A model generated the notes under the pieces. The model had not been told where the DNA came from. It saw nothing but the letters and a program-made list of their open reading frames with translations, and did not search any database. Positions 53,328 through 62,091 of a stretch of 64,000 nucleotides of DNA are shown piece by piece. The stretch lies in NCBI RefSeq assembly GCF_019145435.1, contig NZ_JAHSTS010000002.1:930001-994000 (forward strand). The letters are read 5' to 3'. The translations under genes were made by a program, and so were the position numbers. Position 1 is the stretch's first letter, and each line of letters opens with the position of its first letter. This DNA comes from Pseudomonas ekonensis (lineage in GTDB: Bacteria; Pseudomonadota; Gammaproteobacteria; Pseudomonadales; Pseudomonadaceae).

Positions 53328-53585
53328 ATGACTGCCATGAACAGAGCCGCCGTGCGCGCCGCCGTGCACCGATTCATCCTCCGCCTGCTGGAAAACCGCG
53401 AATTCGACGACGACACCAGCCTGGCGCAACTGGGGCTGGAGAAAGCGGACATCGAAGATCTGATCTTTCATCTGGAAGATGAATTCGGACTGACGGCGTT
53501 CACCGCCGAGGAAGACCGGATGCTCAGGCGCGCGAAGACGGCCAATGACTTGAGCCGGTTCCTGATGGAAATCAGCCGGCATTGA
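53328..53585 (+). CDS. acyl-carrier-protein-like small protein without the phosphopantetheine serine
   Basis: An 85-aa acidic helical protein that aligns by eye with acyl carrier proteins (DDDTSLAQLGLEKADIEDLI, then FHLEDEFGL, then a terminal helix). At the position of the D-S-L attachment motif it reads L-E-K-A-D, so the modifiable serine is replaced by lysine. It is therefore either a non-carrier ACP fold or a different protein. The start may be ATG 53328 or ATG 53337; neither has a strong ribosome binding site. It lies 34 bp after the MBL gene on the same strand and could be co-transcribed. Confidence 0.72.
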   Translation: MTAMNRAAVRAAVHRFILRLLENREFDDDTSLAQLGLEKADIEDLIFHLEDEFGLTAFTAEEDRMLRRAKTANDLSRFLMEISRH

Positions 53586-53655
53586 GAACGGTTGCCTGAT
53601 ACGTGCTTGAGGACGAGACCTGCTGAATCGCAGAGCAGGCCAGTGTAACGAGGAA

Positions 53656-53723
53656 GCTTGCTCCCGCCGGGCCGCCAAGCGGCCCTGTGATGGGTGGCGG
53701 CTGAGCCTTGGGCGGGAGCAAGC
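53656..53723. repeat. REP-like inverted pair
   Basis: GCTTGCTCCCGCC (53656-53668) and GGCGGGAGCAAGC (53711-53723) are perfect 13-bp arms, flanked by GAGGAA and CCTCGCCACAGG as in the REP at 42417. Confidence 0.75.
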
Positions 53724-53748
53724 GCCCTCGCCACAGGATCCGCCTGGG

Positions 53749-53877
53749 TTACCGACGACGCGGCTGACGCCGGCGCTGTTCGTCGTCGGTGCGGATCGGT
53801 ACGGGTTGCAGAGGCGGTTCGATCAAGCCGAGGGCAACACCCAAATCGTGCAGCCAGTTCTGAATTTTCTCTTTCAT
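53749..53877 (-). CDS. PA1414-family microprotein
   Basis: A 42-aa protein: amphipathic helix MKEKIQNWLHDLGVALGLIE, then EPPLQPVPIRTDDEQ and a basic tail RRRQPRRR. It matches the small PA1414 family of pseudomonads as I recall it; PA1414 is notable for strong induction at low oxygen, with unknown function. The internal ATG at 53877 is preferred over ATG 53883 because the GGGG lies 8 bp before it. I see no clean TTGAT-N4-ATCAA Anr site upstream. Confidence 0.72.
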   Translation of the reverse strand: MKEKIQNWLHDLGVALGLIEPPLQPVPIRTDDEQRRRQPRRR

Positions 53878-54019
53878 CGTCATGCCCCCTTCAGGGTGGT
53901 GCCGAGCGGCCGGAATTCTGAGGCCGCTTCGCACTGATAATAGTCTGAAGTCCTACGCAATGCGCAGTGAAATCCGCAATGATCTGTTACTGAATCGGAC
54001 GAAATCCCTGACCGTTCGC

Positions 54020-54913
54020 TCAAGCCGTTTCTCGGGCGTCTTCGCCGGCCACGGGATAGAGCGCCCGCTGCTGTTCGATCCAGGCATTGAGGTTGGCGCC
54101 GACCATCCCTCTGCGCCACATCAGCCACGTCGTCGCGCTGGCGAACGGCTCGGCCAGCGGGTGCACCGCCACGCCTTCGCGCCCCGGCAGGCTGGCGAGC
54201 ATCGACTCGGACATCAGCGCCACCCCGCTGCCGGCGATCACGCAGGCCAGCATGCCCTGATACGACTCGATCTCCATCGCCCGGCCCATGGCCGCGTGGT
54301 AGTGGGCGAACCAGGATTCCAGCCGCGCACGGTAGGCGCAGCCATGGCGGAAGGTGAACACCGCGCGGCCCTCGACGTCCTTGGCGCTGCGCACCGGCGG
54401 GTGCTCGGCCTCGCTGATCAGCACCAGCCGCTCGTTGCACAGCGGCACGCCGTCGATGCCCGCCAGCTGCGGCGGGCCGTCCACCAGCGCCGCGTCGAGC
54501 CGGCCGGTGAGCAGGCCTTCGAGCAACTCGCCGCTGGGCCCGGACTGCACTTGCAGGTTCACCGCCGGATAGCGTTTGTGATAGCGGGCCAGCAGCGCCG
54601 GCAGATGGATCGCCGCCGTGCTGTACAGCGTGCCCAGCACGAAGTCGCCGGCCGGCTGCCCGCCCATCACCGCCGCGCTGGCCTGGTCGCGCAGGGCGAA
54701 CAGCTTGCCGGCGTAGTCCAGCAGGACCTTTCCCGCAGGCGACAGCTGCAAGCGCTGACGCTCACGGACGAACAGTTCGACGCCCAACTGCTCCTCCAGC
54801 TGCTTAAGCCGGGTCGACAGGTTGGACGGCACCCGGTGCAGGCGTTCGGCGGCGCGGGTGATGGAACCTTCCTCGGCCACCGCCTGAAAGATTCGCAGTT
54901 GGCTGAACTCCAC
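54020..54913 (-). CDS. LysR-family transcriptional regulator
   Basis: A 297-aa LysR regulator starting at GTG 54913 behind GGGAGAAGG. The N-terminal helix-turn-helix reads GSITRAAERLHRVPSNLSTR and the effector domain spans about residues 90-290 (FVLGTLYSTAAIHLPALLAR). It is divergent from a YbfB/YjiJ-type MFS gene 104 bp away, its probable target. The effector is unknown. Confidence 0.91.
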   Translation of the reverse strand: MEFSQLRIFQAVAEEGSITRAAERLHRVPSNLSTRLKQLEEQLGVELFVRERQRLQLSPAGKVLLDYAGKLFALRDQASAAVMGGQPAGDFVLGTLYSTAAIHLPALLARYHKRYPAVNLQVQSGPSGELLEGLLTGRLDAALVDGPPQLAGIDGVPLCNERLVLISEAEHPPVRSAKDVEGRAVFTFRHGCAYRARLESWFAHYHAAMGRAMEIESYQGMLACVIAGSGVALMSESMLASLPGREGVAVHPLAEPFASATTWLMWRRGMVGANLNAWIEQQRALYPVAGEDARETA

Positions 54914-55016
54914 AAACCTTCTCCCTAACAGAACAAGTTACTCACTATTATTCAATTTTAAAGAAAGTCAATCAGTCCTAGCCTGACGGTCATCGAACCT
55001 TCCTGGAACTGCGACC

Positions 55017-56198
55017 ATGTCACCGCTGATTCGCCTTCTCGCCAGTTTTATCGCCCTGATGATGGCCATGGGCATCGGGCGCTTCGCCCTCACCCCGCAA
55101 ATGCCGCACCTGCTCAGCGAAGGCCAGGTCGACCTGACCGGCGCCGGCCTGATTGCCGCCGCCAACTACTTCGGCTACCTGCTGGGCGCGGTGGATGCGA
55201 TGTTTTCCCGCCGGCCGGAGCAGGTGCGCGGTCGCTTGCTCGGCGGCCTGTGGCTGTGCGTGCTGCTGACCCTGGCCTCGTTCCGGGCCGACGGTTTCTG
55301 GTCGCACCTGGTCCTGCGCTTCGGCACCGGCGTGGCCAGCGCCTGGGTGCTGGTGATGATCACGGCCTTGAGCCAGCCGCTGGCATTGGCCGCCGGTCGC
55401 CCACGGCTGGGCGCGGTGGTGTTTGCCGGGCCGGGATTGGGGATTTTTCTGACAGGCCTGCTGGCGCTGGCCTCACACCTGTTGAACCAGACGTCCGCCA
55501 CCTTGTGGCTGATCTACGCCGCCGTGGCGCTGGCGATGCTGCTGGCCATCGTACGGATCCTGCCGCAACCGGCTGCCCCGGCGGTCGCAGCCCCCGTGGC
55601 CAGCGGCGCGCCGACCCGCGGCATCGCCCGGCTGGCGGTGGTGTACGCGCTGTACGGGGTGGGTTACATCATTCCGGCCACGTTCCTGTCGCAGATGGCC
55701 AACGCGCAGTTCCACGGGCAATGGCAGGCGGATCTGTTCTGGCCTTGCTTCGGCCTGGCGTCGGCCCTCGGCGTCGTGCTGGTGAGCCTGCGCAAACCCG
55801 ACGGGGGCACCACCCGTCATTGGCTGCTGGCCACCTTGTGGCTGCAGGCGGCCGGGGTGTTCGCCTGCCTGCTGGGCAGCGGCGCCGGGCTGGCGCTGGG
55901 GGTGATCCTGTGCGGCACGCCGTTCCTGGCCTGCATGCAACTGGTGATGCAGCGTTCGCGGGAGCTGGCGCCCCACGCCACCCAGCGCAACGCCGGGCTG
56001 CTGACCGCATGCTTTGCGGTCGGCCAGCTCAGCGGCCCGTTGCTGGCGGCGCTGAGCAGCCATTTCGGCGGCGGCCTGCAACCGGCGCTGGTGATCGCCG
56101 GCAGCGGCCTGTTGGTCGCCGGCGGCCTGGCCCTGCAACCGCTCAGGGCTGACCGAGGGCTTTGCGCAAGCGCCGGCGCACCCACTGCTCGGCGCTGA
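55017..56198 (+). CDS. YbfB/YjiJ-family MFS transporter
   Basis: A 393-aa twelve-helix protein. The family signature is at the N terminus (ALMMAMGIGRFALTPQMPHL) and in TGAGLIAAANYFGYLLGAVD near residue 42. YjiJ-type transporters are thought to export small molecules; the substrate is unknown. The last 56 bp overlap the convergent EamA gene, and the final about 20 residues (DRGLCASAGAPTARR) look like readthrough tail rather than conserved sequence. Confidence 0.9.
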   Translation: MSPLIRLLASFIALMMAMGIGRFALTPQMPHLLSEGQVDLTGAGLIAAANYFGYLLGAVDAMFSRRPEQVRGRLLGGLWLCVLLTLASFRADGFWSHLVLRFGTGVASAWVLVMITALSQPLALAAGRPRLGAVVFAGPGLGIFLTGLLALASHLLNQTSATLWLIYAAVALAMLLAIVRILPQPAAPAVAAPVASGAPTRGIARLAVVYALYGVGYIIPATFLSQMANAQFHGQWQADLFWPCFGLASALGVVLVSLRKPDGGTTRHWLLATLWLQAAGVFACLLGSGAGLALGVILCGTPFLACMQLVMQRSRELAPHATQRNAGLLTACFAVGQLSGPLLAALSSHFGGGLQPALVIAGSGLLVAGGLALQPLRADRGLCASAGAPTARR

Positions 56199-57075
56199 CG
56201 AAGGTGATGCCGAGCAGCACCAGCACCGCGCCGACGATGAAATTCAGGCTCAGCTTCTCGCCCAGCAACAGCACGCCGAATGTGACGCCGAACAGCGGCG
56301 TCATGAACGAAAACACCGCCAGGTTGGCCGCCAGGTAGCGCCGCAGCAGCCAGAACCAGATCAGGTAACTGAAGAACGACACCACCACGCCCTGGAACAG
56401 CACGCTGGCCACCGCCACGCCGGTGAGGCTGACGTGGGTGATCTGGCCGCTGAACAGCGCAATCGCCAGCAGACCGAGGAAACCGACGATCAACTGATAG
56501 AACAGGGTCAGCGTCACCGGCGCCTCGGACAACCGCGAGGCGCGCACCACCACCGTGGTCGCGCCCCAACAGGCGCCGGCCAGCACGCCCAAAGCATCGC
56601 CCAGCAGCATGCGCCGGTCGAGGTTGTCCCACGACACCCCGCCGGCGAAGGCGATGGCGATGCCGACGAACGCCAGGCAGATGCCCAGCCACTGCACCGC
56701 GCGCAGACGCTCGCCCGGCAGCAGAAAATGCACGCCCAGCGCGGTGAAGATCGGCGCGGTGTAGAGGAACACCGACATGTGCGCCGCCGTGGTCAGTTGC
56801 AGCCCCTCGGCGATGAAGAGGAACTCGAGGCCGAACAAGGCACCGGCCAGCAAGCCGCCGCGCCAGGTGGCGCCCACCTGATCCCAGCCGCCCTTGACGC
56901 AGATCAGCAGCCCCACCAGCAACGCAGAGATCCCCGACCGCCCCGCCGCCTGCATCACCGGCGCGATGTCGGCCGCCGCCCACTTGATCATCACCTGCTG
57001 CACGCCCCAGACCAGGCACAGGCCGATCATCACTTGCAGGGCGAAACCGTCGGCGTTGCGCCGCTCGGCGCTCAT
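56143..57075 (-). CDS. EamA/DMT-family transporter
   Basis: A 310-aa ten-helix DMT exporter with two EamA halves (about 10-145 and 160-300); typical motifs are LQLTTAAHMSVFLYTAPIF and LAANLAVFSFMTPLFGVTFG. The start at 57075 follows GAGGTG. The C terminus is basic (RRRLRKALGQP). It overlaps the tail of the MFS gene by 56 bp, head-on. Substrate unknown. Confidence 0.9.
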   Translation of the reverse strand: MSAERRNADGFALQVMIGLCLVWGVQQVMIKWAAADIAPVMQAAGRSGISALLVGLLICVKGGWDQVGATWRGGLLAGALFGLEFLFIAEGLQLTTAAHMSVFLYTAPIFTALGVHFLLPGERLRAVQWLGICLAFVGIAIAFAGGVSWDNLDRRMLLGDALGVLAGACWGATTVVVRASRLSEAPVTLTLFYQLIVGFLGLLAIALFSGQITHVSLTGVAVASVLFQGVVVSFFSYLIWFWLLRRYLAANLAVFSFMTPLFGVTFGVLLLGEKLSLNFIVGAVLVLLGITFVSAEQWVRRRLRKALGQP

Positions 57076-57120
57076 CGCGACACCTCGAATACACGGGTCA
57101 TGGCAGATTTCCCCCAACGC

Positions 57121-57150
57121 TGAAAATAAAGCCCCGGACGGATCCGGGGC
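57121..57150 (-). terminator. Rho-independent terminator of the cvfB-like gene
   Basis: On the minus strand, GCCCCGGA-TCCG-TCCGGGGC (8-bp stem, 4-base loop) is followed by TTTATTTTC. It lies 90 bp after the cvfB stop and before the EamA gene on the same strand. Confidence 0.85.
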
Positions 57151-57174
57151 AGATGGATGACGGCTGCGCCGTCA

Positions 57175-57203
57175 ATCGCGAGCAGGCTCGCTCCCACAGG
57201 GAA
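57175..57203. repeat. single REP element
   Basis: ATCGCGAGCAGGCTCGCTCC followed by CACAGG, one half of the common pair, between the cvfB stop and its terminator. Confidence 0.75.
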
Positions 57204-57239
57204 CGAGGCCGGTTCGGGCAGCACAGACAGCCGTAAAAC

Positions 57240-58076
57240 TCAGGTCAGCTCGATGCGGTCGGCATGGATGACGATCTGGCCGTTCTTGTACAACGCCCCG
57301 ATGGCCTTCTTGAAGTTGCCCTTGCTGACGCCGAACAGGCTGCTGATCAGCGCCGGATCGCTCTTGTCGCTCACCGCCAGGGTGCCGTTGCTTTCGCGCA
57401 GCTTGGCGAGGATCTTCGCGTTCAGGCTGCCCGCCGCCTCCTGGCCGACCGGTTGCAGGCTGAGGCTGATCTTGCCGTCGGCGCGCATTTCCTTGATGAA
57501 GCCCTTCTCGCGCATGCCCGAGCGCATGTACTTGAAGATCTCGTTCTTGTGGATCAGGCCCCAATGCTTGTTGTTGATGATCGCCTTGTAGCCCATGTCG
57601 GTGGACTCGACGACCAGCAGATCGACCTCTTGCCCTGGCGTGTAGGTGGCCGGGGTCTTGTCCAGGTAGCGGTCCAGCCGCGCGGTGGCGGTGATGCGGC
57701 GAGTGCGCTTGTCGAGGTACGCATGCACCACGCAGTAGTCGCCGGCGCTCAACTGGCGCTTTTCCTCGGAGTACGGCAGCAGCAGGTCCTTGGGCAGGCC
57801 CCAGTCGAGGAACACGCCGATGCTGTTGATCTCGACCACCTTGAGGCTGGCGAACTCGCCGACCTGGATCTTCGGTTTTTCGGTGGTGGCGAGCAGTTTG
57901 TCTTCGCTGTCCAGATAGACGAACACGTTGAGCCAGTCTTCATCTTCGCTGGGCACATCCTTGGGGACGTAGCGGTTGGGCAAGAGAATCTCGCCGTCGG
58001 CGCCGCCGTCCAGGTACAGGCCGAAGCTGGTGTGCTTGACCACTTGCAAACTGTTGTAACGCCCGACTAAAGCCAT
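57240..58076 (-). CDS. CvfB/YitL-type S1 RNA-binding protein
   Basis: A 278-aa protein with tandem S1-like OB folds (about residues 5-65, 70-130, 145-215) and a C-terminal winged helix (about 220-278, SLFGVSKGNFKKAIGALYKN). CvfB-type proteins bind RNA; in Staphylococcus CvfB affects virulence-gene expression. Motifs include LVGRYNSLQVVKHTSFGLYL and SIGVFLDWGLPKDLLLP. The start at 58076 fits the family; GAGGG is 9 bp upstream. It is monocistronic with its own terminator. Confidence 0.91.
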   Translation of the reverse strand: MALVGRYNSLQVVKHTSFGLYLDGGADGEILLPNRYVPKDVPSEDEDWLNVFVYLDSEDKLLATTEKPKIQVGEFASLKVVEINSIGVFLDWGLPKDLLLPYSEEKRQLSAGDYCVVHAYLDKRTRRITATARLDRYLDKTPATYTPGQEVDLLVVESTDMGYKAIINNKHWGLIHKNEIFKYMRSGMREKGFIKEMRADGKISLSLQPVGQEAAGSLNAKILAKLRESNGTLAVSDKSDPALISSLFGVSKGNFKKAIGALYKNGQIVIHADRIELT

Positions 58077-58212
58077 TTCCAATACCCTCACTTGCGTGGG
58101 CGGCATTCTACCCGGTTTTGCCCGGCGCGTTGACGGCGCGAACGGCCGGCGAGGGAGATTCGCCCATGGCCGGGGCTTTCTCTTGAAGGTGCCGTTCGTC
58201 CGATTGTCGAAA

Positions 58213-58361
58213 GGGCCTGCGCCTTTCTGCGCAGGCCCCCATGCCCGCCGATGTTCTGATTCAAAACAGGAGGTTAGCGGGCAGTTTCAACCCGCGGGCC
58301 GACAATATCCGACTTTTTCGGTTGGTCTTTGCCCCGGACATTCACCCAGATTTTGTCGGGG
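58213..58361. other. hairpin-rich intergenic segment, no gene seen
   Basis: The gap from 58077 to 58411 holds three foldable elements: GGGCCTGCGC/GCGCAGGCCC (58213-58238), GCGGG/CCCGC near 58276-58294, and CCCCGGACA/TGTCGGGG (58332-58361, one bulged base). No U-run follows, and no start codon with a ribosome binding site gives a convincing protein. It may be leader sequence of the 58412 gene or an unannotated small RNA. Confidence 0.3.
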
Positions 58362-58411
58362 AATTACGGTAGTCTGGCCGGCCGAGCCACTTTTACAGGT
58401 CAATGCCCGCC

Positions 58412-58591
58412 ATGCGTGTCAAAGCCTCCGCCAGCAAAGCCAAGCCCGCTCCAGCCGTTGAAACCAGCGAATCGCTGAACGACCAGATCGCCGCGTTCCT
58501 CAAGTCCGGCGGCGAAATCCAGCAGATCGCCAAAGGCGTCAGCGGCCAGACCTTCGCCCCTTCCCGGCAGATCAGCCTGGGCAAGAAGTAA
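58412..58591 (+). CDS. conserved small protein of unknown function
   Basis: A 59-aa basic protein: Lys/Ala-rich N terminus (RVKASASKAKPAPAVE), a helix SLNDQIAAFLKSGGEIQQIA and a tail KGVSGQTFAPSRQISLGKK. The FLKSGGEIQQI part resembles short regions in small pseudomonad regulators such as SutA, but that similarity is weak. ATG 58403 (adding MPA) is an alternative start. The gene stands alone between CvfB and the TorF-like gene. Confidence 0.68.
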   Translation: MRVKASASKAKPAPAVETSESLNDQIAAFLKSGGEIQQIAKGVSGQTFAPSRQISLGKK

Positions 58592-58788
58592 CACCCTCCG
58601 TCCACAGGCGCTTTGAGCTTCGAAGCGTCTGGACCGGCCCCTCGCTCCACCTCCCTCGTGTTTAATCCCTCAACGGCAATCGACGAACGGCCCCCGGCGC
58701 CGGTCATTCGCCGGTATCCTTGCACGCGTCTGGATAAAGCGTTTCAGCAGGCCCTACCGCCCTGCCCTCGCTGTTCAAGGAGTGACGC

Positions 58789-59517
58789 ATGTTCAAACCA
58801 TTCTGTTTATTGCTTGTGGGACTGCTGGCCTGCCCCGGCGCCTTCGCGCAGATCTTCCAGCGCGAACTCGGCGACTTCGACCTCAAGCTCGGCACCAGTC
58901 CCAGCCGCAGCATGGCCCAAGGCCTGGTAAAGCCTTCGGCGGTCGGCGCCTTCCACGGCGGCCTCGACCTGAGCCACGACAGCGGCCTCTACTTCGGCCA
59001 ATGGTCGCCCAGCGTGGGCCTCACGCCGGGCAAAGACCTGGAAGTCGATTCCTACCTGGGCTTCAAGCAGCCCTTCGACCAGACCCTGGGCTATGAGATC
59101 GGCACGATCCGCTACAGCTATCCCCGCGTCGAGACGCCCGACAGCCAGGAACTGTTCGGCGGCCTGACCCTGCTCGGCAGCCGCTTCGGCCTGGCCTTCA
59201 GCGACGATCCGGACAAGCGCAACAACACCCTGTTCGCCGACTTCGGCGGCAACCAGCCGTTCGGCATCGGCATCAGCATCAGCATCAGCATGAAGTACAC
59301 CCGCCACCGGCTGAACACGCCGGTCTCGGTGGACGGCGGCTATGTCAGCGCCTTCAGCGACTGGTCGCTGAAGTTCTCCCGCCCGTTCATGGGCATCGAC
59401 CTGAACCTGATCTACAGCAACTCCAGCCTCGGCGGCAGCGACTGCTCGGCCTACTCCGGCCACAACAGCCAGTGCGACGGCCTGGTCACCCTCAAGGCCG
59501 AGCGCGCGTTCTATTGA
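58789..59517 (+). CDS. TorF-family putative porin (TIGR02001-like)
   Basis: A 242-aa outer-membrane protein. The signal peptide is residues 1-20 (LLLVGLLACPGAFA, then QIF). The rest is a run of amphipathic beta strands ending in aromatic Phe-Tyr, expected for a barrel of about 12 strands. Family cues are SRSMAQGLVKPSAVGAFHGG, with the variant start of the repeat normally reading TSDYRFRGIS. A microrepeat GIGISISISMK reflects a CATCAG repeat in the DNA. AAGGAG is well placed. Role in uptake is presumed only. Confidence 0.78.
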   Translation: MFKPFCLLLVGLLACPGAFAQIFQRELGDFDLKLGTSPSRSMAQGLVKPSAVGAFHGGLDLSHDSGLYFGQWSPSVGLTPGKDLEVDSYLGFKQPFDQTLGYEIGTIRYSYPRVETPDSQELFGGLTLLGSRFGLAFSDDPDKRNNTLFADFGGNQPFGIGISISISMKYTRHRLNTPVSVDGGYVSAFSDWSLKFSRPFMGIDLNLIYSNSSLGGSDCSAYSGHNSQCDGLVTLKAERAFY

Positions 59518-59585
59518 TCGGCTGAACCGGCGGGGCCATGCTGCGTTCACATGAACATCAGACTGGCTTTCGCAAGGATTCGCCC

Positions 59586-60455
59586 ATGTCTCGCCGGTTC
59601 AAGCACCTCATTGTCCTGTTGGCCTTCATCCTTGCCCTCGGCGCCTGCAGCCGCATCGGCCTGGCCTACCGCAATCTCGACGTGATCATTCCGTGGACGC
59701 TCAGCGACTACCTGGACATGAACGGCGAGCAGAAAGGCTGGTTCAACGAGCGCCTCAAGGAACACCTGAGCTGGCACTGCACCACGCAGTTGCCGGGTTA
59801 CCTCGACTGGCTGGATCGTTTGCAGTCAATGGTCGAGAACAACCAGATCACCGACGCGGCCCTCCAGGCCCGCACGGCGGAAGCCAAACAGGCCATCGCC
59901 GAGACCGCCCGGCGAATCACCCCGTCGGCCGTCGAACTGCTGCAAGGGCTGGACGACCGGCAGGTCGCCGAGATGAATGACGCGTTCGCCAAGGATCTGC
60001 GCAAACGCGAGCAGGAATACCTCAAGCCGCCGCTCGACCAACAGATCGCCGAACGCGGCGCCCGCATGGACAAGCGCCTGAACGACTGGCTCGGGCCGTT
60101 GAGCGTCACCCAGGAGCAACGGGTGATGGCCTGGTCCACGGCGTTGGACGACCAGAACACCCAATGGATCGCCAACCGCGCCCACTGGCAAAAGCAGTTC
60201 AGCGCGGCGGTGGCGCAGCGCCAGAACCCCGGATTCCCACAAAGGATCGAGACGCTTCTGGTCAACCGCGAGAGCTTGTGGACGCCGGACTACCGCAAGG
60301 CCTACGCCAACACCGAGGCCCAGGCCCGCTCGCTGATCGTCGACCTGATGGCCGAGAGCACGCCCCAGCAGCGTCAGCGGCTGTTGAAGAAGATCGAGGG
60401 CGTGCGCAAGGACTTCAACGACCTGAAATGCCTGAAGGCTGCCCAAAGCAGTTAG
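59586..60455 (+). CDS. DUF6279-family lipoprotein
   Basis: A 289-aa lipoprotein: signal peptide with lipobox LGAC (Cys at residue 20), then an almost entirely helical mature part (TPSAVELLQGLDDRQVAEMN; AERGARMDKRLNDWLG). The Ser-Arg after the lipid Cys suggests the outer membrane. The family is common in pseudomonads and unstudied. The start at 59586 has AAGGA 8 bp upstream. It follows the TorF-like gene by 68 bp. Confidence 0.86.
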   Translation: MSRRFKHLIVLLAFILALGACSRIGLAYRNLDVIIPWTLSDYLDMNGEQKGWFNERLKEHLSWHCTTQLPGYLDWLDRLQSMVENNQITDAALQARTAEAKQAIAETARRITPSAVELLQGLDDRQVAEMNDAFAKDLRKREQEYLKPPLDQQIAERGARMDKRLNDWLGPLSVTQEQRVMAWSTALDDQNTQWIANRAHWQKQFSAAVAQRQNPGFPQRIETLLVNRESLWTPDYRKAYANTEAQARSLIVDLMAESTPQQRQRLLKKIEGVRKDFNDLKCLKAAQSS

Positions 60456-60519
60456 GCAAGCGGTGCCTGCTGGCGATGGCGGCCTGTCAGCCACCGGAGA
60501 GGTCGGCTGTGATGGCCCA

Positions 60520-60596
60520 ATCGCTGGCGAGCCAGCTCCCACAGGTTTCTGTGGTGTGCAGGGGATCCCCTGTGGGCCAGCCTGCTGGCGATGGCG
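60520..60596. repeat. imperfect REP pair
   Basis: ATCGCTGGCGAGCCAGCTCC (60520) faces CCTGTGGGCCAGCCTGCTGG (60569), mixing two REP subtypes, in the gap between convergent genes. Confidence 0.75.
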
Positions 60597-60630
60597 TCGG
60601 TGAGGCCACCGCAACACGCAGGCCAAAGGT

Positions 60631-61023
60631 TCAGGCAATCTGCGCCTTGGAGGCCACCCCGTCGAACGTCACCTCGTCCAGCGCGTCCTCCTGCTCGTCC
60701 AGCACCTGCCGAGGGTGGTCGTTGCCGGGGATGCTGCTGTCGATCAGGCTCAACAGGCTCGCGCCGCGCGGGGTCAGGATGAAGTTTTCCCCGGTGCCGC
60801 CTTCCTCTTCCGGCCGTGGCTCGATGTAGCCGCGCAACAGCAGCAGCTTTTCGTACTCGCAGGCCAGGGTCTTGAGGTGATCCAGGTTGTCTATCGGCTC
60901 ACCGGCCGCCGCTTGCTCCGCCGCGTGCTGCTCGGCGTAAGGCCTTGGCGTGAAATTGTGGCCGGCGCTGTTCTGCGCTTCGTGCAGCAAGCGCTCGATC
61001 AAATCCCAGTTGTAAGTCGTCAT
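60631..61023 (-). CDS. small protein with winged-helix-like C-terminal part, function unknown
   Basis: A 130-aa protein, MTTYNWDLIERLLHEAQNSA at the N terminus, then an Ala/Glu-rich helix, HLKTLACEYEKLLLLRGYIE, and NFILTPRGASLLSLID, the order seen in winged-helix proteins such as DUF2513 (recognition helix, then the wing and a L-T-x-x-G end). An acidic tail follows. Regulator function is a guess from this pattern. The start at 61023 is clear from the frame, though its ribosome binding site is modest. Confidence 0.72.
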   Translation of the reverse strand: MTTYNWDLIERLLHEAQNSAGHNFTPRPYAEQHAAEQAAAGEPIDNLDHLKTLACEYEKLLLLRGYIEPRPEEEGGTGENFILTPRGASLLSLIDSSIPGNDHPRQVLDEQEDALDEVTFDGVASKAQIA

Positions 61024-61197
61024 CCGATTCACCCTCCGGTGTGCGTCAGCGAAAACGCTCTCAAAAGGTGTGACCGGAGGCGTCCGGTGCCGTTCAGCCG
61101 GATTCAGGGCCCCGACCGACCGGCGGTCTGTCGAATTCACCCCTGAGTGAGCGACTAGTCTGAGACAGACGGTTTCAACCCCGCAGGAGAAATCATC

Positions 61198-61932
61198 ATG
61201 AACGTGCAGAATCATCCGGTGGTGTCGCGCGAAGAATGGCTCGCCGCCCGCCAACGACACCTGGCCGACGAAAAGGCCTTCACCCGTGAACGCGACCGCC
61301 TCAGCGCCCAACGCCGTGCCCTGCCCTGGGTGAAGGTCGACAAGGACTACCGCTTCCGCGGCCCCGACGGCGAACTGAAACTGGCCGACCTGTTCGGCCA
61401 GCACAGCCAACTGATCGTCTACCACTTCATGTTCGCCAAGGGCTGGGAAGAAGGCTGCCAGGGCTGCTCGTTCCTGGCCGACCACTTCGACGGCGCCGAC
61501 TTGCACCTGGCTCACCACGACATTGCCCTGGTGGCGGTGTCCCACGCACCGTTCGCCGAGTTCCAGGCCTTCAAGCGGCGGATGGGCTGGGCATTCGATT
61601 GGGTGTCGTCAGACGGTTCCGATTTCAACTACGACTTCGGCGTTTGCGCCCGGAGCGAAGACGCCGCCGCCGGAAAAGCCACCTACAACTACGAAAAGAC
61701 CGACAGCGCCGAGGAAGAAATGCCAGGGCTGAGCGTGTTCTACCGAGATGAGGCCGGCGCGATCTTCCATACCTATTCCACGTATGCGCGGGGCCTGGAT
61801 CTGCTGGTGGGCGCCTACAACTTTCACGACCTCACGCCCAAGGGCAGGAATGAGGACGAGATCATGGAGTGGGTGCGGCATCATGACCGGTATGAGGGTG
61901 GGGCGAAATCGGCGTGCTGCCACGGTGAATGA
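61198..61932 (+). CDS. DUF899 thioredoxin-like protein
   Basis: A 244-aa protein of the DUF899 family, a thioredoxin-fold group. The N terminus HPVVSREEWLAARQRHLADE and the core YHFMFAKGWEEGCQGCSFLA carry the family features; the CQGC pair (near residue 95) is in the redox position. Later motifs are HAPFAEFQAFKRRMGW and VFYRDEAGAIFHTYSTYARG. The function is unknown. AGGAG lies 8 bp before the ATG. Confidence 0.9.
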   Translation: MNVQNHPVVSREEWLAARQRHLADEKAFTRERDRLSAQRRALPWVKVDKDYRFRGPDGELKLADLFGQHSQLIVYHFMFAKGWEEGCQGCSFLADHFDGADLHLAHHDIALVAVSHAPFAEFQAFKRRMGWAFDWVSSDGSDFNYDFGVCARSEDAAAGKATYNYEKTDSAEEEMPGLSVFYRDEAGAIFHTYSTYARGLDLLVGAYNFHDLTPKGRNEDEIMEWVRHHDRYEGGAKSACCHGE

Positions 61933-62091
61933 ACAGGAGCGCGAACGGGGAGAGGGCTTCCCCGTTGTGCTCATGAAGCGCTTCCTTTTTGGGGCCGACC
62001 TCGACCTCATACCGAAAAGCGTCGTACCCGTGAACGATGCCGCCTTCGACCCTCTGGAAAACTTTCTGGAATAGCTCAGAATCCTCTGCAA

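Noticed and set aside
53884..54019. An Anr/Fnr site expected upstream of the PA1414-type gene.
   Set aside because: No TTGAT-N4-ATCAA dyad or close variant is visible in the promoter region.
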